NCBI GenBank assembly: GCA_963932465.1
Contig: OZ010796.1
Location: 76,032,974 to 76,096,973 of the forward strand
Direction: 5' to 3'
Source: Maratus speciosus
Taxonomy: Eukaryota; Arthropoda; Arachnida; Araneae; Salticidae
Length of the DNA: 64,000 bases
Below are positions 1-11,733 of the stretch, one piece after another (the stretch's first letter is position 1; each line of letters begins with the position of its first letter). The notes beneath the pieces are model-generated. The model saw only the letters and a program-made list of their open reading frames with translations. It was not told where the DNA came from and did not search any database. Position numbers and translations under genes: made by a program.

Positions 1-246
1 TTAAATTTAAATACTTATCTTTAAAAAAAAATGAATACTAGCAAATGCGATCGCAAGTAAAATTGCCATATACGGTCCACGACCAAAACGCGATACGCAA
101 CCATCCAACCGTGGCGGTAAAAACGTAAACAAACGCCGAAAGGCGTCAATGAAAAGGAAATATCGTGTTGTCGAGTTCAGGTAGACTTTACAAATTGTTT
201 AATGGAAAAAATAGAAATAAAAAATGCTTGGGAATACTTTTCCACA
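1..246 (-). repeat. 3' LTR of Copia copy 1, cut by window edge
   Basis: Matches 5591-5837 almost base for base and stops at CCACA (position 246), the complement of the TG start of the LTR. The bases after it form a pyrimidine run, the complement of the polypurine tract. The remaining ~790 bases of this LTR lie outside the window. Confidence 0.9.
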
Positions 247-362
247 GAATGCCCCTCTTTCCCATTCATTTTGATTTTCTGCAATAAAGTTCATTACAAA
301 AGTTCTTGTAATAATGGCAGGATCGAAAGAAAGGTTTTTTTTTTTTTTTCGTGGAAAGTTCA

Positions 363-1598
363 TCACCATAAAAAAACTTCTCTGAATCTAAGAAAGGAGT
401 CCTTTACGAGGGATTTAGTCAAAATATCTGCATAGTTCTCTTTTGACATAACATGCTTAATGTCGAAGAGGCCATTGTTATACCAGTCTCTTATAAACTT
501 GTATTTTAAATCAATATATCGATTCTTTATGGTATCAGCTTTATGTTTGGTGAAGGAAATGGCAGCAGTATTATCACAAAAGAGCATTGGACGTTGAATA
601 GTAATGATGTCCAAGTTAAGACTTTTCTGAATTTCAATTAGAGACATGTTTAAGAACTTCAGATCTTTTACAGCTTCTGTCGCTGCTATTATTTCTGCTT
701 CCATTGGACTCAAGGCTACTCAATTTTGTTTAGTTACTCTCCAGGTTACTGGAATATTATTTAAGAAAGCAATGTAGCCGCTCCAGGATTTTCGATCAGT
801 AGTGTCATTTGCCCAAGAAGCGTCGACGTAGACAGCTAGCTGGATTGGAGGGTCAGATTGTGCCAACTTCAATCCCAAGGATTTTGTCGAAGAGAGATAC
901 ATCAGGATTCGCAGGAGTGCCTTGTAGTGCAACAGGTTGTGGCTCTTAGTAAATTGTGAAAGTGCAGCAACAGGCCAAGCAATGTCTGGACGGCATTGAA
1001 GAGCAATGCACTGTAGACATCCCAGTAAGTTTCGGTATGGCAGGTTCTCGGGAAATTCGTCATCTTCAGCAACTGGAACAGGATTATATCCAGGAGGAGA
1101 AGGAAGAGATATATTAGTAAAATCAGGGACATCAAACTTCTTTAAACACTTTTCAATATAATGTTCACAGTTAATATTAACTATTGCATCCTCTTCTCTT
1201 TTAAAATTGATACCTAGTAACATTGAAATAGGACCTAAATTTTTAACTTCATAAATGGATTCAATTAACTGTACTACCTCTTTTAAAACTTCACCATTCT
1301 TCGCAAAAATAGGCAAATCATCCACATACACTATAACTATTGCTTCACTTTTATAAGAGTATACACAAGTTAACCCTTGTACTTCACTGAATCCATTTGC
1401 AATTAACTTATTATGCAAATCATGGTACCAACATCTTCCAGCTTGGTGAAGCCCATAGATTGCTTTCTTTAACTTTAAAACACAGTGTTCTTTCCCTGGA
1501 ATTGTATAATCTTCGGGTTGTTTGATGCAAATTTCTTTATCAATATCCCCATATAAGTATGCACATTTAACATCAAGAAGACAATGCACCCAATTCAA
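363..1598 (-). pseudogene. Copia copy 1 pol, C-terminal part (RT and RNase H), disrupted
   Basis: Continues the upstream Copia frame after a frameshift at about 1595-1600, where the long frame hits TGA. The first segment (720-1598) holds the RT palm with the YVDD catalytic box at residues 91-94 and ends in the first RNase H motif (Y-V-D-A-S). The stop at 720-722 is an in-frame TGA, readily explained as CGA to TGA. The same frame continues at once with the RNase H S-P-M-E-A-E motif and the L-F-C-D-N motif down to the stop near 363. All catalytic residues are therefore visible, but translation is broken twice. Confidence 0.9.
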
Positions 1599-4594
1599 TA
1601 TTCTAATAAAAATGCTATGAAAAGACGAATGAGTGTAAAATTTATTACTGGACTAAATGTGTCGTTGTAATCTAAATCTTCTCTCTGATTATTACCTAGT
1701 GCAACTAAACGTGCTTTAAATATGCAATTCTTCCCTTCACTATTTTCTTTTACGGTATAAACCCATTTGGTTCCTATAACTTTTTGATCAACTTTTGGGA
1801 CAGGTGTCCAAACGTGTCTATCTAACATGGTTTGGATCTCTTGATCCATTGCTTCCTTCCATTTTTGTGCCTCTGGAAGTTGTTTTGCTTGTATCGCATT
1901 TTGTGGTACAATTATTTCAGTTAGGAGCGCTTCTTCAGCTAATTCACTTTCCAGTTCCTTATCTAGCTTAATTGGGCCTTCATATGTATTCCCTTTAGTT
2001 CTTCCTTTCTTTCTTTTCTTCATAAATCGATAAAATGTTGCTTCTGCTTCTTCCTGTTCCTTCAGAATATTCTCTTCTAATTCATCTTCAGATGTTGATA
2101 CATCATCTTCCATTTTCTCTTCGGATCTAGATTCATCTTGCTGCATTACTTTCTCAACTTCTGTCAGAGTTGTAGAGCTACTCGGTTGATGGACAGTCAA
2201 ATCATCTTCCATTGTCGGTGAATTGTTAGGACCTGTAAAGAATTCATTATCATCATTTGAAAAATCAACAAACATGCGATGTATTATTTTCCATTCAGGA
2301 GAACCGTTCAGTTGAGCTTCGTCGAATGTCACATGCTTTGACTCAACTACTTTATTTTCTTTAGGGAAATAAATGCGATATCCACAGGATCCTATACCAT
2401 ATCCTACAAAAACTCCTCTTTTTGCTCTTGATTGAAATTTATTTCGTTTTTCTTTAGGTTGATGTACATATGCAATGCATCCATAACGTTTCAAATGACG
2501 AATGGATGGTTTAGCTCCGTACCATCGTTGAAACGGTATTGCTTCTATGCCTGTGTGAAATATTCGGTTGCGAATGTAATTTATTGCCATAACTGCCTCA
2601 ACCCATAGATTAGGCGGCAGATTAGCTGCTTGCATAAACGTTCTAGTTCCTTCAAATAAAACTCTGTTATATCGCTCGGCAACGCCGTTCATCTGGGGAC
2701 TATATATTGCGGTCCTCTCATGCTTGATTCCCATCTTTTCTAACATATCTCTTATTTGCTTATTGCAATATTCTAACCCGTTATCAGTTCTCATGACTTT
2801 GACTTTTCTGTTAGTTTGGCGTTCCACAAACGTGATGAAGTGCTTTAATTTCAGGAAAACTTCATCTTTAGAGCGTAGCGGGTAGCAAAAGGCTCTTCGA
2901 CTAAAATCGTCAATAAAAGTAAGTATGTACCGTTGCCCATTCCTTGATGTACCTGGAGCCGGGCCCCATACATCGCTATGTATCAATTCTAACATTTCTT
3001 TTGAGCGAACTTTCTTTAATCTAGGATATGTTGACCTAGTATTTTTAGCTAGAATACACGGTTCATACGGAGTCTCTCTTCCCTGTAATTGTCTACAATT
3101 TTGAACTAAATTTTCACGAAACATTTTCTTAATTATATCAACATTACTATGTCCTAGCCTTTCATGCCAGAGCATGATGTTGTTACGCTCACTGGCAAAT
3201 GTAACATTGTAATTTTGATTTGCCTCTTGTATATTAGTTACTTCCCTGACATTATCTTGTATTACATGAGCACTTCTTGAATTAATGTTATAGGCTTGAT
3301 TTAAGGATTTAGTACAAGTAGAAACTTTTAATTTATTCTTATCAGAAAAAGATGGTTGATCAGCAAGCTCTAAATATTGGTTCTTAACATTAGATTTAGT
3401 TTTGTCATAACTTTTAATGGCTTTAAGAACGTAAAAATTATCTTTTAGAGTGGCAGTATATAAGTACTTCCAATGCTTATCAAATACTTTAAACCCATTG
3501 TCCATTGTGGCATGGAGACCAGCTTTATCCATCTTTGACATGGAAATTAAATTTTTATGAATGGTAGGAACATACAACACATTATGTAAATTTACAATAG
3601 ATACTTTATCCTTTTCCTTTAATTTAAAACTTACTTTTCCTATTCCTCTAACTTTATGAGGTGTTGTTCCCATCCTAACAACTGCACCCTCTGGTGGCTC
3701 ACTTAGATAAGTAAAGAAATGCTTATTTTGGCAGACATGAGATGTGGACGCTGAATCCATTGTCCATTCCCAGCAAGGGGGGGAAACATTGCACAAATCA
3801 TTACTTTTACATTTTAATTCTGCGACGTATGAATCTAAATTTACTTCGTCCCTTTTATCACCACTTTTCTGTTTCCTACAATTTTTATCCCAATGGCCAT
3901 ATTTACCACAAACTTCACACTTTAAATTTATTTTATTTCGAGAATGAGACTTAGGGGAAACTTTTTCAGACATTTGAGTGGTTCTATCAGCCATGAGGGT
4001 TTCATTTCGTAATCTTTCTCTCAAATCCCTCCTTGAACATTCCTTTAGAATCTCCTCTTTAACATCCTTAAATTTAAAATCTTTTTCTGGCAAACGGTCT
4101 AATTCCCTAATTAAATAATCATAATTTTCTGGTAGGCTTTCTATTAATTGGTAACAACGATGCTTTTCTGCAACTTCCTCCCCGGAATCAACTACGCGAC
4201 GATAAGCTTCTTCGAACCTAGCAAAATAAGTTGGGATATCTTCATCTACATTAATTTTTAAATTCCTAAATTCATTTACATGAAACGATTTTAATGCTCT
4301 TCCTGGGATTTCCAGATTTAATTTTAGTGTTTCCCATATTTCCGACGGATCATCCAAATGACCTATTGTTAACCCAATTTCAGGACTAACATACGTTTTG
4401 ATAATTCCGGCTGCCCTTTGCTTTGACTGATTTAGCTTAAACTTATCAAGGGGTTTCAAATCTGTATAATCCGGCCATTCAGTTTTATTCACCCAGGTAT
4501 ACAAACCTTCAGTTTGCAATGTGCATTTTATAAAACGAGTCCAACTTTGATAGTTATCCCTACTTAATACTACTATATCTGGTGCAGTAGCCAT
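1595..4594 (-). CDS. Copia copy 1 Gag-protease-integrase-RT(N) polyprotein
   Basis: A 999-residue open frame. Residues 1-210 resemble Copia Gag. A CCHC zinc knuckle spans C226-C239 (C-x2-C-x4-H-x4-C). The protease active site is D280-S-A instead of the usual D-S-G. The integrase zinc-binding region begins around H477, and the catalytic triad is D541 (H-S-D), D604 (R-T-D-N-G) and E640 (N-G-V-A-E), i.e. DD35E spacing. An acidic linker follows and the RT starts around residue 880. The ATG at 4594 lies about 190 bases inside the primer-binding site, a normal leader. The frame ends at a frameshift in the RT fingers/palm, so it gives no complete polymerase. The Gly-to-Ala in the protease motif may also cripple it. 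Confidence 0.92.
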   Translation of the reverse strand: MATAPDIVVLSRDNYQSWTRFIKCTLQTEGLYTWVNKTEWPDYTDLKPLDKFKLNQSKQRAAGIIKTYVSPEIGLTIGHLDDPSEIWETLKLNLEIPGRALKSFHVNEFRNLKINVDEDIPTYFARFEEAYRRVVDSGEEVAEKHRCYQLIESLPENYDYLIRELDRLPEKDFKFKDVKEEILKECSRRDLRERLRNETLMADRTTQMSEKVSPKSHSRNKINLKCEVCGKYGHWDKNCRKQKSGDKRDEVNLDSYVAELKCKSNDLCNVSPPCWEWTMDSASTSHVCQNKHFFTYLSEPPEGAVVRMGTTPHKVRGIGKVSFKLKEKDKVSIVNLHNVLYVPTIHKNLISMSKMDKAGLHATMDNGFKVFDKHWKYLYTATLKDNFYVLKAIKSYDKTKSNVKNQYLELADQPSFSDKNKLKVSTCTKSLNQAYNINSRSAHVIQDNVREVTNIQEANQNYNVTFASERNNIMLWHERLGHSNVDIIKKMFRENLVQNCRQLQGRETPYEPCILAKNTRSTYPRLKKVRSKEMLELIHSDVWGPAPGTSRNGQRYILTFIDDFSRRAFCYPLRSKDEVFLKLKHFITFVERQTNRKVKVMRTDNGLEYCNKQIRDMLEKMGIKHERTAIYSPQMNGVAERYNRVLFEGTRTFMQAANLPPNLWVEAVMAINYIRNRIFHTGIEAIPFQRWYGAKPSIRHLKRYGCIAYVHQPKEKRNKFQSRAKRGVFVGYGIGSCGYRIYFPKENKVVESKHVTFDEAQLNGSPEWKIIHRMFVDFSNDDNEFFTGPNNSPTMEDDLTVHQPSSSTTLTEVEKVMQQDESRSEEKMEDDVSTSEDELEENILKEQEEAEATFYRFMKKRKKGRTKGNTYEGPIKLDKELESELAEEALLTEIIVPQNAIQAKQLPEAQKWKEAMDQEIQTMLDRHVWTPVPKVDQKVIGTKWVYTVKENSEGKNCIFKARLVALGNNQREDLDYNDTFSPVINFTLIRLFIAFLLEY

Positions 4595-4787
4595 TTATAT
4601 ACTTTTACTTAAAACAATAAATAGATATAAAATATAAATAGAAATGGTAATAAAACTTGCATGCACATATATATAAGCATTAAAATATTTCATACACTAG
4701 ATACTTGAAAAAAAACACTTCATTAATTAGCTTCAGCATTTTCATTTTAAAATACTTTTCTCTAGCTTTACCGCAGTTGAAGTGCTT

Positions 4788-4802
4788 CTGGGTACCATAA
4801 CC
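4788..4802 (-). other. Primer-binding site of Copia copy 1 (internal initiator tRNA-Met type)
   Basis: On the minus strand GGTTATGGTACCCAG sits just inside the 5' LTR. It closely matches the complement of the initiator tRNA-Met anticodon arm, the half-tRNA priming known from Drosophila copia, not the tRNA 3' end used by most LTR elements. The second Copia here has an even closer match. Confidence 0.65.
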
Positions 4803-5837
4803 TCTGCTGGGGGGGGGGGGGGGTGTAGGTTGCTTGCCCCTCCCACGTCAAAATTCAGCAGAGTGACTTGACAAATTAGTTTAAGTTAGATATGAAACTT
4901 TGAAAATATTGTTAAAATAATAACTTTGAATAAGAATATGTTGAAATATATGCAACTTCATGAATCCTATATATATTATATGATGTTTCAGTGATAAGGT
5001 AAGTGTAAAATGTACTTACAGTAATGAGCCAAAATGATGAACAGAAGAAGGTTTCCTTTATTGGAGCTTGAAATACATGAACGTGACTTCGTTCCAGGAT
5101 TAAATTAATGGACACTTGCGACGATAGTCTACCCGAACTCGAGAGCACTGCATTATTCGACGACATAAGTAATATTTAAGCAACTTGAAATATATTATAC
5201 ACAACTCTATCGCCGATTTAATTAACAATTTTTCTGATGAAACGTCTTCTTACTAAACCATTATGCTTAATAAACTTTAAGTTCTTACAATTATATCGGT
5301 ATTTAGCCATATACCTTTCTATATTCGCTGAAACTTCATAAAAATATACTGGACAGTACCATAAGTCAGCTATTAGACATCGCACACCTTGCACCGAAAA
5401 CATGAAATCGCTGTCCCTTTAAATCAGGACGAAAACCTATCGGCCAATCAGAATCGACTACGCAATTTGCATAAGTCAGAAGATACATAACATTTACTTA
5501 TAATTTGAATAACATTTAATAAATATTACGATGACTTTAGAAAAATTACTTTAATATAAAAATGACTTAAAAAGATGATTTTATATGTTAATTAAATTTA
5601 AATACTTATCTTTAAAAAAAAATGAATACTAGCGAATGCGATCACAAGTAAAATTGCCGTATATGGTCCACGACCAAAACGCGATTACCAACCATCCAAC
5701 CGTGGCGGTAAAAACGTAAACAAATGCCGAAAGGCGGCAATGAAAAGAAAATATCGTGTTGTCGAGTTCAGGTAGACTTTACAAATTGTTTAATGGAAAA
5801 AATAGAAATAAAAAATGCTTGGGAATACTTTTCCACA
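4803..5837 (-). repeat. 5' LTR of Copia copy 1
   Basis: The right boundary (5837) is set by the end of identity with the left LTR. The left boundary is inferred from the primer-binding site that ends at 4802; a TG lies at 4805. This gives a ~1.03-kb LTR, long for Copia; only the outer 246 bp can be checked against the left copy. A 17-base G run follows the inner end. The small minus-strand frames at 4912-5166 and 5218-5403 lie in this LTR and look non-coding. Confidence 0.7.
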
Positions 5838-5841
5838 GAAT

Positions 5842-6690
5842 TATATATTTTTTTCCTCCCTCCCCACCAAAATTCACGTGTTCCCTCCTCCCCCCCCCCT
5901 CCCACCTGATACCAAGTACACAAAATGTAAAGTCTTTAAATACCATTTTTTTTCTATGTGTAAATGTTTAGTAAAGTAAATAAATAACAAGTCATCTAAT
6001 AATCTCTTCCCCCCCCCTTTAAAAAAAAAATCTTCTTTCCCTTTGCCCCTCCCTCTGTTCATAAAGTTTAAAATCTTTAAAAGTATTCCTTTTTTCTGCT
6101 GTTTGATCCTTTATAATGAGTAATTAATCATCAAAAATCCTCCCTCCATCTGATATGGCCGCTTTCCCTTTACCCCCCCCCCCTTATTCCCAGCACAAAA
6201 AATTTTAAATCTTTAAAGTGTTTAATTTTGAATTTTTTTTTCTGTATGTTTAAATCTTTAGTAACAATAGTTAATAAGTCATCTAATGAACAACTTACTA
6301 CACCCTCCCCCATAAAATTCTGTTTCTCCCTTAATTCCCCCCCCCCTACTCACAAAATTAAAAATCTTCAAACGTTTGTAATTTTTAAAACTTTCTTTGC
6401 TCTATTTATTACTTTATTGTAACAATAACAATAAATAATCTAATCATTTAACATCCTCCCACAACCTGAAATTACCTCTCCCCCGGTCTTTCCTACCATG
6501 CAAAACTTAGTCTTCAAAACTGTAATTTTTCTTTCGGCCCCATTTGTGAGTCGATAAATAACTAATCACACCCCTCCCCTCCCGCAAAAATAAATAAATA
6601 AAATTACCGTTTCCCCTTCTTCCTAAACCTAAAAAGTTTAAAATCTTTTAAACTTTAAAATTTTTCTCCAACACCAGTGTTTTAATGGAT
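5842..6690. repeat. Diverged tandem repeat with poly-C/CT-rich boxes
   Basis: About five imperfect units of 120-200 bp. Each has a C-rich box (CCCTCCC or longer C runs), then an A-rich stretch with AAATCTTTAAA, then a T-run with TTTGTATG/CTCTATTT, then AATAAATAATCATCTAAT. The order is kept although spacing and sequence drift. The same family appears once more at 7440-7580 and as a block at 44395-45200. Confidence 0.65.
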
Positions 6691-6699
6691 AAAACGTTA

Positions 6700-8040
6700 A
6701 CCTTTCGAGCAAAGACATCAGGTTTTTCTAATTTTATTATTATTATTTCTGGTTATTGGTAGAGCATTGGGTTATTGGTAGTAGTATATGCAACACCGCA
6801 AAAAAGAAAAACCAGTCGCCACGTGACCACAATTTCTCATAACTCGATAAATAATTTATTTATTAAAAAATTGAAATCTCATTTTGATTCAAAATCCCTT
6901 CAGTAATCAGAGATGTTAGTTTTATGTCTTTACGTTTAAAAAGGATTAAGAAAATGTGTCATAAAGTTATTTTGGGTAACTGGTAGAGCTCTTAAACTCA
7001 AATTCCTGAACATCAACAAGATTGCAAGATTGCAGATTATTTGATGAACAAGTATTTACATGTTGCGCACTTAAAGCTGTTAAGTGAAATTTGCCATTTA
7101 TATCTCTTCTTTTTACATTAACTCACTGTTTATATTAATAATTGATTAATTTATGAAACCCTCCTAAAATATTTAAAAAATATATATAAGCAAATTATTC
7201 CGTATTATAATTTTCTGAATCTGTAAAATAATAGTAATAATAATAATAAACTGTTTAATCTATTTGTGAATTAAAAAGGTGCAGAAAGACTTAAAATTAT
7301 GTAAGCATCCCTTAAATAAAAATAATTATCATAAAATTCAGCTTCCCGATTTTCTCCTTCGGCTCAATAAACAGTTTGATATTTAAAACTGTAATGTAAA
7401 TAAAATATATCATACATGTTTTATGGTAAAAATAAATCATGTAATCTAACCCCCCCCCCTCCCCCAGCAAACAAAAGTAAGAAAAATCTGTTCCTCTCCA
7501 ATACATGAAGTGGAGAATTTTTTTAATTTTTTGCTCTATTTGTGACCTTGTAGTGATAAAAAATAAATAATTAATGGGATTAATAAGAAAATGAATAATT
7601 CAAAATCTCGTAAATATTGATTAATAACTCTCAAAAGTTTGAAAAAATTAAGAGTATAAATAATCATTGTCTCTTATATATATTTAAACACTTGTGTAAA
7701 TATTATAAACATAAATAAATAATTAAATTTAAAAAGAATCGCAATCGTCAGTTATTTTTACACGTTTTAACAGACTTTTAAATTTGGCGCTTTCATAAAT
7801 CCCGCCATTTATCTCGCCGACAGTTGATTATCCACTTTCTTCTTTTTGTATTTTCTTCGGGAAATTTGAACATCCGGTGTCCTTTTCTAGAATGGTTTGA
7901 ACAATTCATCGCAAAGCAACCTCCCATCATAAATTTTGTAACTAATTATAACATTTAATTAATAAAAAATAACTCTAAATGTAGCACCGTTGCTCCGAGT
8001 TTACATAGAAGTTAATGGGCGCTGGGTACATATGGCAAAC
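6700..8040. other. AT-rich intergenic or intronic DNA, no gene seen
   Basis: No convincing coding frame. It holds one further unit of the poly-C family at about 7440-7580 (a CT/C box followed by the TTTGCTCTATTTGTGA-type segment) and short A/T runs. Confidence 0.5.
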
Positions 8041-8100
8041 CTAAAGGCACATTAATGGCGGATGCTTCAGCTCGTATCTCTAGTAGCCCTAGGTTTAAAG

Positions 8101-9020
8101 ATGAGTTCAGGCTCGTTTTTTGGAGCCCGGGCCCACCCGAGCCCGAAAGATTTTTTGTCATCAGAGCCCGAGACCACCCGAGCCTGATACCAATCTTTAC
8201 CAATACATCTTTAACTATAATCGATTCCTTTCTCATAACAGTCTTCCGTGATTGATGTGAACCAGAAAATGAATGTAAATTACAAAATTGACACCGTTAT
8301 CTTAAAGGTCAGATGCTTTTATATTAAAAGAAGAAACACTGACTGATTGCTTTCTATTGGAATAACAAAGTAATTATATTTACTTGCGAAGCAAAGTGAT
8401 CTCATAAATCTACTACAGTGTTCTCAGCATGAGCAGAGTATATGATATATAGATATAATAACCAGTAAAGTTATTTTCATATGAAGAACGATTATGATTT
8501 GTGCGCAAATATAAGATTAAATAATTTGCAAACCTCAAGCTAATTCTGGTCTACTAAAAATCGAAGGAAACATTATCTTTGCGTTAGATAACTAAATAAA
8601 AAATAAATAAACCATCGGATTAAAAAATATCTTCTGTCACAAACGAAAATCCTAATAAAAACAAATTCATTGTTTGTGTTTATTTTGATTGGCGCCATAT
8701 TAATTGATCGTCGTCGAAAATGCCATAGACATAAATCTGAAAACATCAAAAATTTTCTTTTGAAACAACAATCAAATACTAAAATAAATAAACACAATTT
8801 TTGCTACACCTTCTTTTTTATCTAAATAACATTGAAAAGACTTGAAAAGTAATTTTAAACAGGGAAAAAAATTCTTTCAATCTTTTCTATACATATATAA
8901 ATATAGTTTTCCGGTTTCAGAAAGAACAAGCCCGAGCCCAAAGGCTAGAATAAAAATAGAGCCCAAGCCCATGTCAGGCTCAGGCTTTCGGATTCAGGCT
9001 GAGCCCGTCTCTTCTCTACT
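8101..9020. repeat. Probable non-autonomous DNA transposon with GCCCGAGCCC-rich ends
   Basis: Two GC-rich blocks made of GAGCCCG/GCCCAAGCCC motifs (about 8101-8191 and 8926-9020) flank an AT-rich core. The blocks are in roughly inverted sense, with CAGGCTC-type motifs at both ends. I could not define a clean terminal inverted repeat or target duplication. The composition resembles the GGGCC-rich ends of the hAT at 18016-21568. Confidence 0.4.
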
Positions 9021-9189
9021 GGGTATACGCTAATGCTTCATTTGAGAAACAGAGGGAATACGGAGCTTCTTAAAAAAATCCGCTTAAAAAAACTGCTTTA
9101 AATGTTTATTTTCTACATAAAAGGCAGAATTCATATTAGAGATATGATTGCAGACTATTTTTTCATAACTGTATGATGTTATATATCTT

Positions 9190-9680
9190 TTTTGTGTCGA
9201 GTTGGGTTCGGGTTGAAGTGTTTCGGTTTAGAGTCAATAGAAAATTTGTTGTCGAGTTCAGGTCTTATTTTGGGTCAATGGAATTTTTTTGGTAGATTTT
9301 GGATTGACTTTATGTTGAATGTTTGGTCCGGTATAACACAACCCGCGCAGGAATGTATTTCAGATGAAAAACTACATGTATTTGAATATGAATGACTTCT
9401 TACATGTTTATTTTTCTACATAAAAGGTAACATTAATATTGGAGATATGATTACAAACTATTTTTCTATGATTGCATTATATTTTGGATCGATTTTCTCA
9501 GATTCCAGATTTGAGGTTGGGTTTGGAATTATTTTGGGTTCGACCGGGTTGCGGGTGCACGGAATATTTTTGATTGTGTTCGGTTCGGGTTGCAGTTTGG
9601 TTTTAAATAAAATTTGCAGGATTGCAAATTTTATTTGTTACCAGGGACGGACCCTAGTTAGGTTTAACGTTTAACTGCTA
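9190..9680. repeat. GGGTTCGGGTTG-type GC-rich repeat fragments
   Basis: Repeated GTTCGGGTTG, GGGTTCGACC and similar motifs are spread over ~480 bp. They read as diverged subterminal repeats of the same class of DNA element as 8101-9020. The open frames here (9192-9395, 9447-9674) are by-products of this composition. Confidence 0.35.
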
Positions 9681-9781
9681 GTTTTCACGATACTTTCACT
9701 AACAAATTTAAATAATTATAAATTAAAATAATTTTTTATCACTTCATGCGTTTTTGATAGAGATTTGTCCGCTGATTTTTT

Positions 9782-10174
9782 TCAGTTACGTCTGACTTTA
9801 AAATACATGGTCAACCCGGCCTGAACACGAACCGCGTTTCGAAAAAAATTGGTTACCACCTTAAATGATGTGGGACTCTTGTTTCTAAATCTTTGCATTT
9901 TCTTAAGGGGCAGGTGGTCCACAATGGTTCGACTCATAACCGGAGAACTGTTCCATACTTTATCGCTCACACACTGCTGTGTATGTGCCATATATGTGCA
10001 AGTAAAATCTGTAATATTGAATGACCTCTTATTGGGACGTTGCTGGGTAGAACTAGAAGATGAAGAAGAGTACGAAGTAGAGTTTTTCCTTTCGAATAAT
10101 ACTCGAAAGTGTAGAAACTTTCTCTTACGGATTCGTCCGCCTATAAAGATTAGGTGACTAGTGAGGTGCTTCAA
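9782..10174 (-). CDS. Hypothetical ORF, function unknown
   Basis: A 130-residue frame with a serine run at about residues 34-42 and many basic residues. It completely overlaps a 102-residue frame on the opposite strand (9849-10157), so at most one is likely to be real. No domain or family is recognised. The region is slightly richer in GC than its neighbours and lies among hAT-like debris, so a transposase fragment or an exon of an unseen gene are both possible. No splice sites or promoter point to either. Confidence 0.2.
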   Translation of the reverse strand: MKHLTSHLIFIGGRIRKRKFLHFRVLFERKNSTSYSSSSSSSTQQRPNKRSFNITDFTCTYMAHTQQCVSDKVWNSSPVMSRTIVDHLPLKKMQRFRNKSPTSFKVVTNFFRNAVRVQAGLTMYFKVRRN

Positions 10175-10306
10175 AAATAACTTTAAGAGCTTTTTTTCAC
10201 TTTATTTATCTACAATATTCTTTGACAGGCTTTGAAATTTATATTTCGAATAAAAATCTTTTGTCACTCTGCAATTCATCTCTAATTTAAATCGCACTGT
10301 GAGTGT

Positions 10307-10575
10307 TAGAGATCTGCGCGTTTCGGAATATGCAAAAATTTAATGTTTTTCTCGTGATTAACCAATGTATTTCATCTGTTATTTAAAAAACGGAAAAAAA
10401 GAAACGTTTTATTGTTCATTTACTCCACTAATAAAGGAGAAAAGTTACCAAGAGTCTACCGTGCAGAAAAAAATTCTGAAGTCCAGTGAATACAGTCCGG
10501 TCCATCCCGAATCTACAGAAAAAATTTAAGACCCGGATGTGTCCCGGGAAGAATGAAGTTCAGGTGCAGACCAAC
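10307..10575. mobile_element. Eroded short hAT-like element
   Basis: Begins TAGAGATCTGCGCG, one base off the terminal repeat of the hAT at 18016. It ends near a weak inverse match (CAGGTGCAGACC). CCGGG-rich motifs lie inside. No target-site duplication is seen, so the right end is uncertain. Confidence 0.35.
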
Positions 10576-10683
10576 TTTTCAAAAGCTAAAATTTAGCCCG
10601 AGCCCGTACCGAGTTTTCAAATAAAATTAAGCCCGAACCGAGTTTAATGAAATAAACTTTTACCGATCTTGGACTTCGGGACC

Positions 10684-11001
10684 AGTGTTGAATTCAGGGG
10701 GTGGCCCGGGGGGGATATTCCCCCTCAGAGCAATGAGATGTATCCCCCCAGAAGATTTGAGATTTTGTGTTTTTAATGGTCAAAAAGTGCAATTCTCCCC
10801 CCCCCCCCCCCCTACCGGAACTCTATAATGTCCCCACCCCGGAGCCACAGAAATCCACCCTCCCGTAGAAAAGTGTCTGAATTTAACACTGTTCGGGACA
10901 GGCCCAGACTCATGGAGACTTCTAATATATATTATGAATTCAGCCCCCCTGTCAGGGATACTGTGCCCCCCCCACCGTTGGGAAAGTTCTGGCGCCGCTC
11001 T
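10684..11001. repeat. GC-rich block with long G and C runs
   Basis: Contains G7 and C14 runs and a GC-rich right end that reads GGCAGAGCGGCGCC in reverse. It looks like a small DNA element flanked by G-rich ends, but no matching terminal repeat or target duplication could be confirmed. Confidence 0.3.
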
Positions 11002-11733
11002 GCCATATGTATTTTAATATGTATTTCTCAATATTATGACTGAACTTATAGTTTTAGTAGTTTTCTTGAAGGAAGTATAAATTTGTTTCTGAAAAAAATC
11101 AAGATTGGTGATGTCACTGGTTATTGCAAGCTTTTTATCAAATATATTTATGTATTAATCCAAGCGCTTTTGGTTATTAAGACTGGCTGAACCTGAAATA
11201 AAACTTCCTTACTTTATGATTTTGATGTGAATTAATAGGGTACCTTTATGGGGAAAGTTTCATTGAATAAGTCAAGGAAAATGTATCCTATCTTTATTAT
11301 GCATATTTAATTATACATTATTATTATTTATTTGACCTTTATTTTTAATAATGTAATATTTTTTAAAATTATCTTAATTTTTATTACTTTCCTTGCTTAT
11401 TTTACTATTTTACTATATTGCAAGCATTCGTTATAATTTTGATTGCATTATTTCATTCAAATTACTATTTAAAAATGTAAACAAAGCACAATGACCAGAA
11501 ATCCACAAAATTCTAAAATCTGCACAACCTCTGGTCCCAAGCTGTGCGGCTTTGAGAGAGTTACTGTACTTGATTTTTTGTGCTTAAATTTCTGCTACAA
11601 TGAATATCCTAAAAATTTTATGCTCAATTGTTAATTAAAATTTGTATCATTTCAATTCTATTTATTGTTTTTGCTGTTATTTTATTAGTTATTATTTGAA
11701 GCTTGTTTACATGTATTTTAATTAACTTTATAG
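11002..11733. other. AT-rich DNA upstream of the zinc-finger exon
   Basis: No coding signal recognised. It is probably intron, because the following exon starts at a splice acceptor and not at a start codon. Confidence 0.5.

Larger units (their letters stand above)
1..5837 (-). mobile_element. Ty1/Copia LTR retrotransposon (copy 1), degenerate
   Basis: Order on the minus strand is 5' LTR, primer-binding site, gag, protease, integrase, reverse transcriptase, RNase H, polypurine tract, 3' LTR; integrase before RT is diagnostic of Copia. The two LTR copies align over 1-246 and about 5591-5837 with roughly nine differences by eye, so the insertion is not very recent. The polypurine tract is the complement of 251-263, directly inside the left LTR, and the LTR begins TGTGG on the minus strand. 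The window starts inside the left LTR, so the left target-site duplication cannot be seen. The body carries at least one frameshift and one nonsense codon, so this copy cannot move by itself. Confidence 0.93.

Noticed and set aside
3742..3954. + strand ORFs opposite Copia gag
   Set aside because: Antisense shadows of the clearly coding minus-strand polyprotein.
6720..7020. GGTAGAGC-containing segments that resemble a tRNA D-arm
   Set aside because: No B box or cloverleaf follows at the proper distance.
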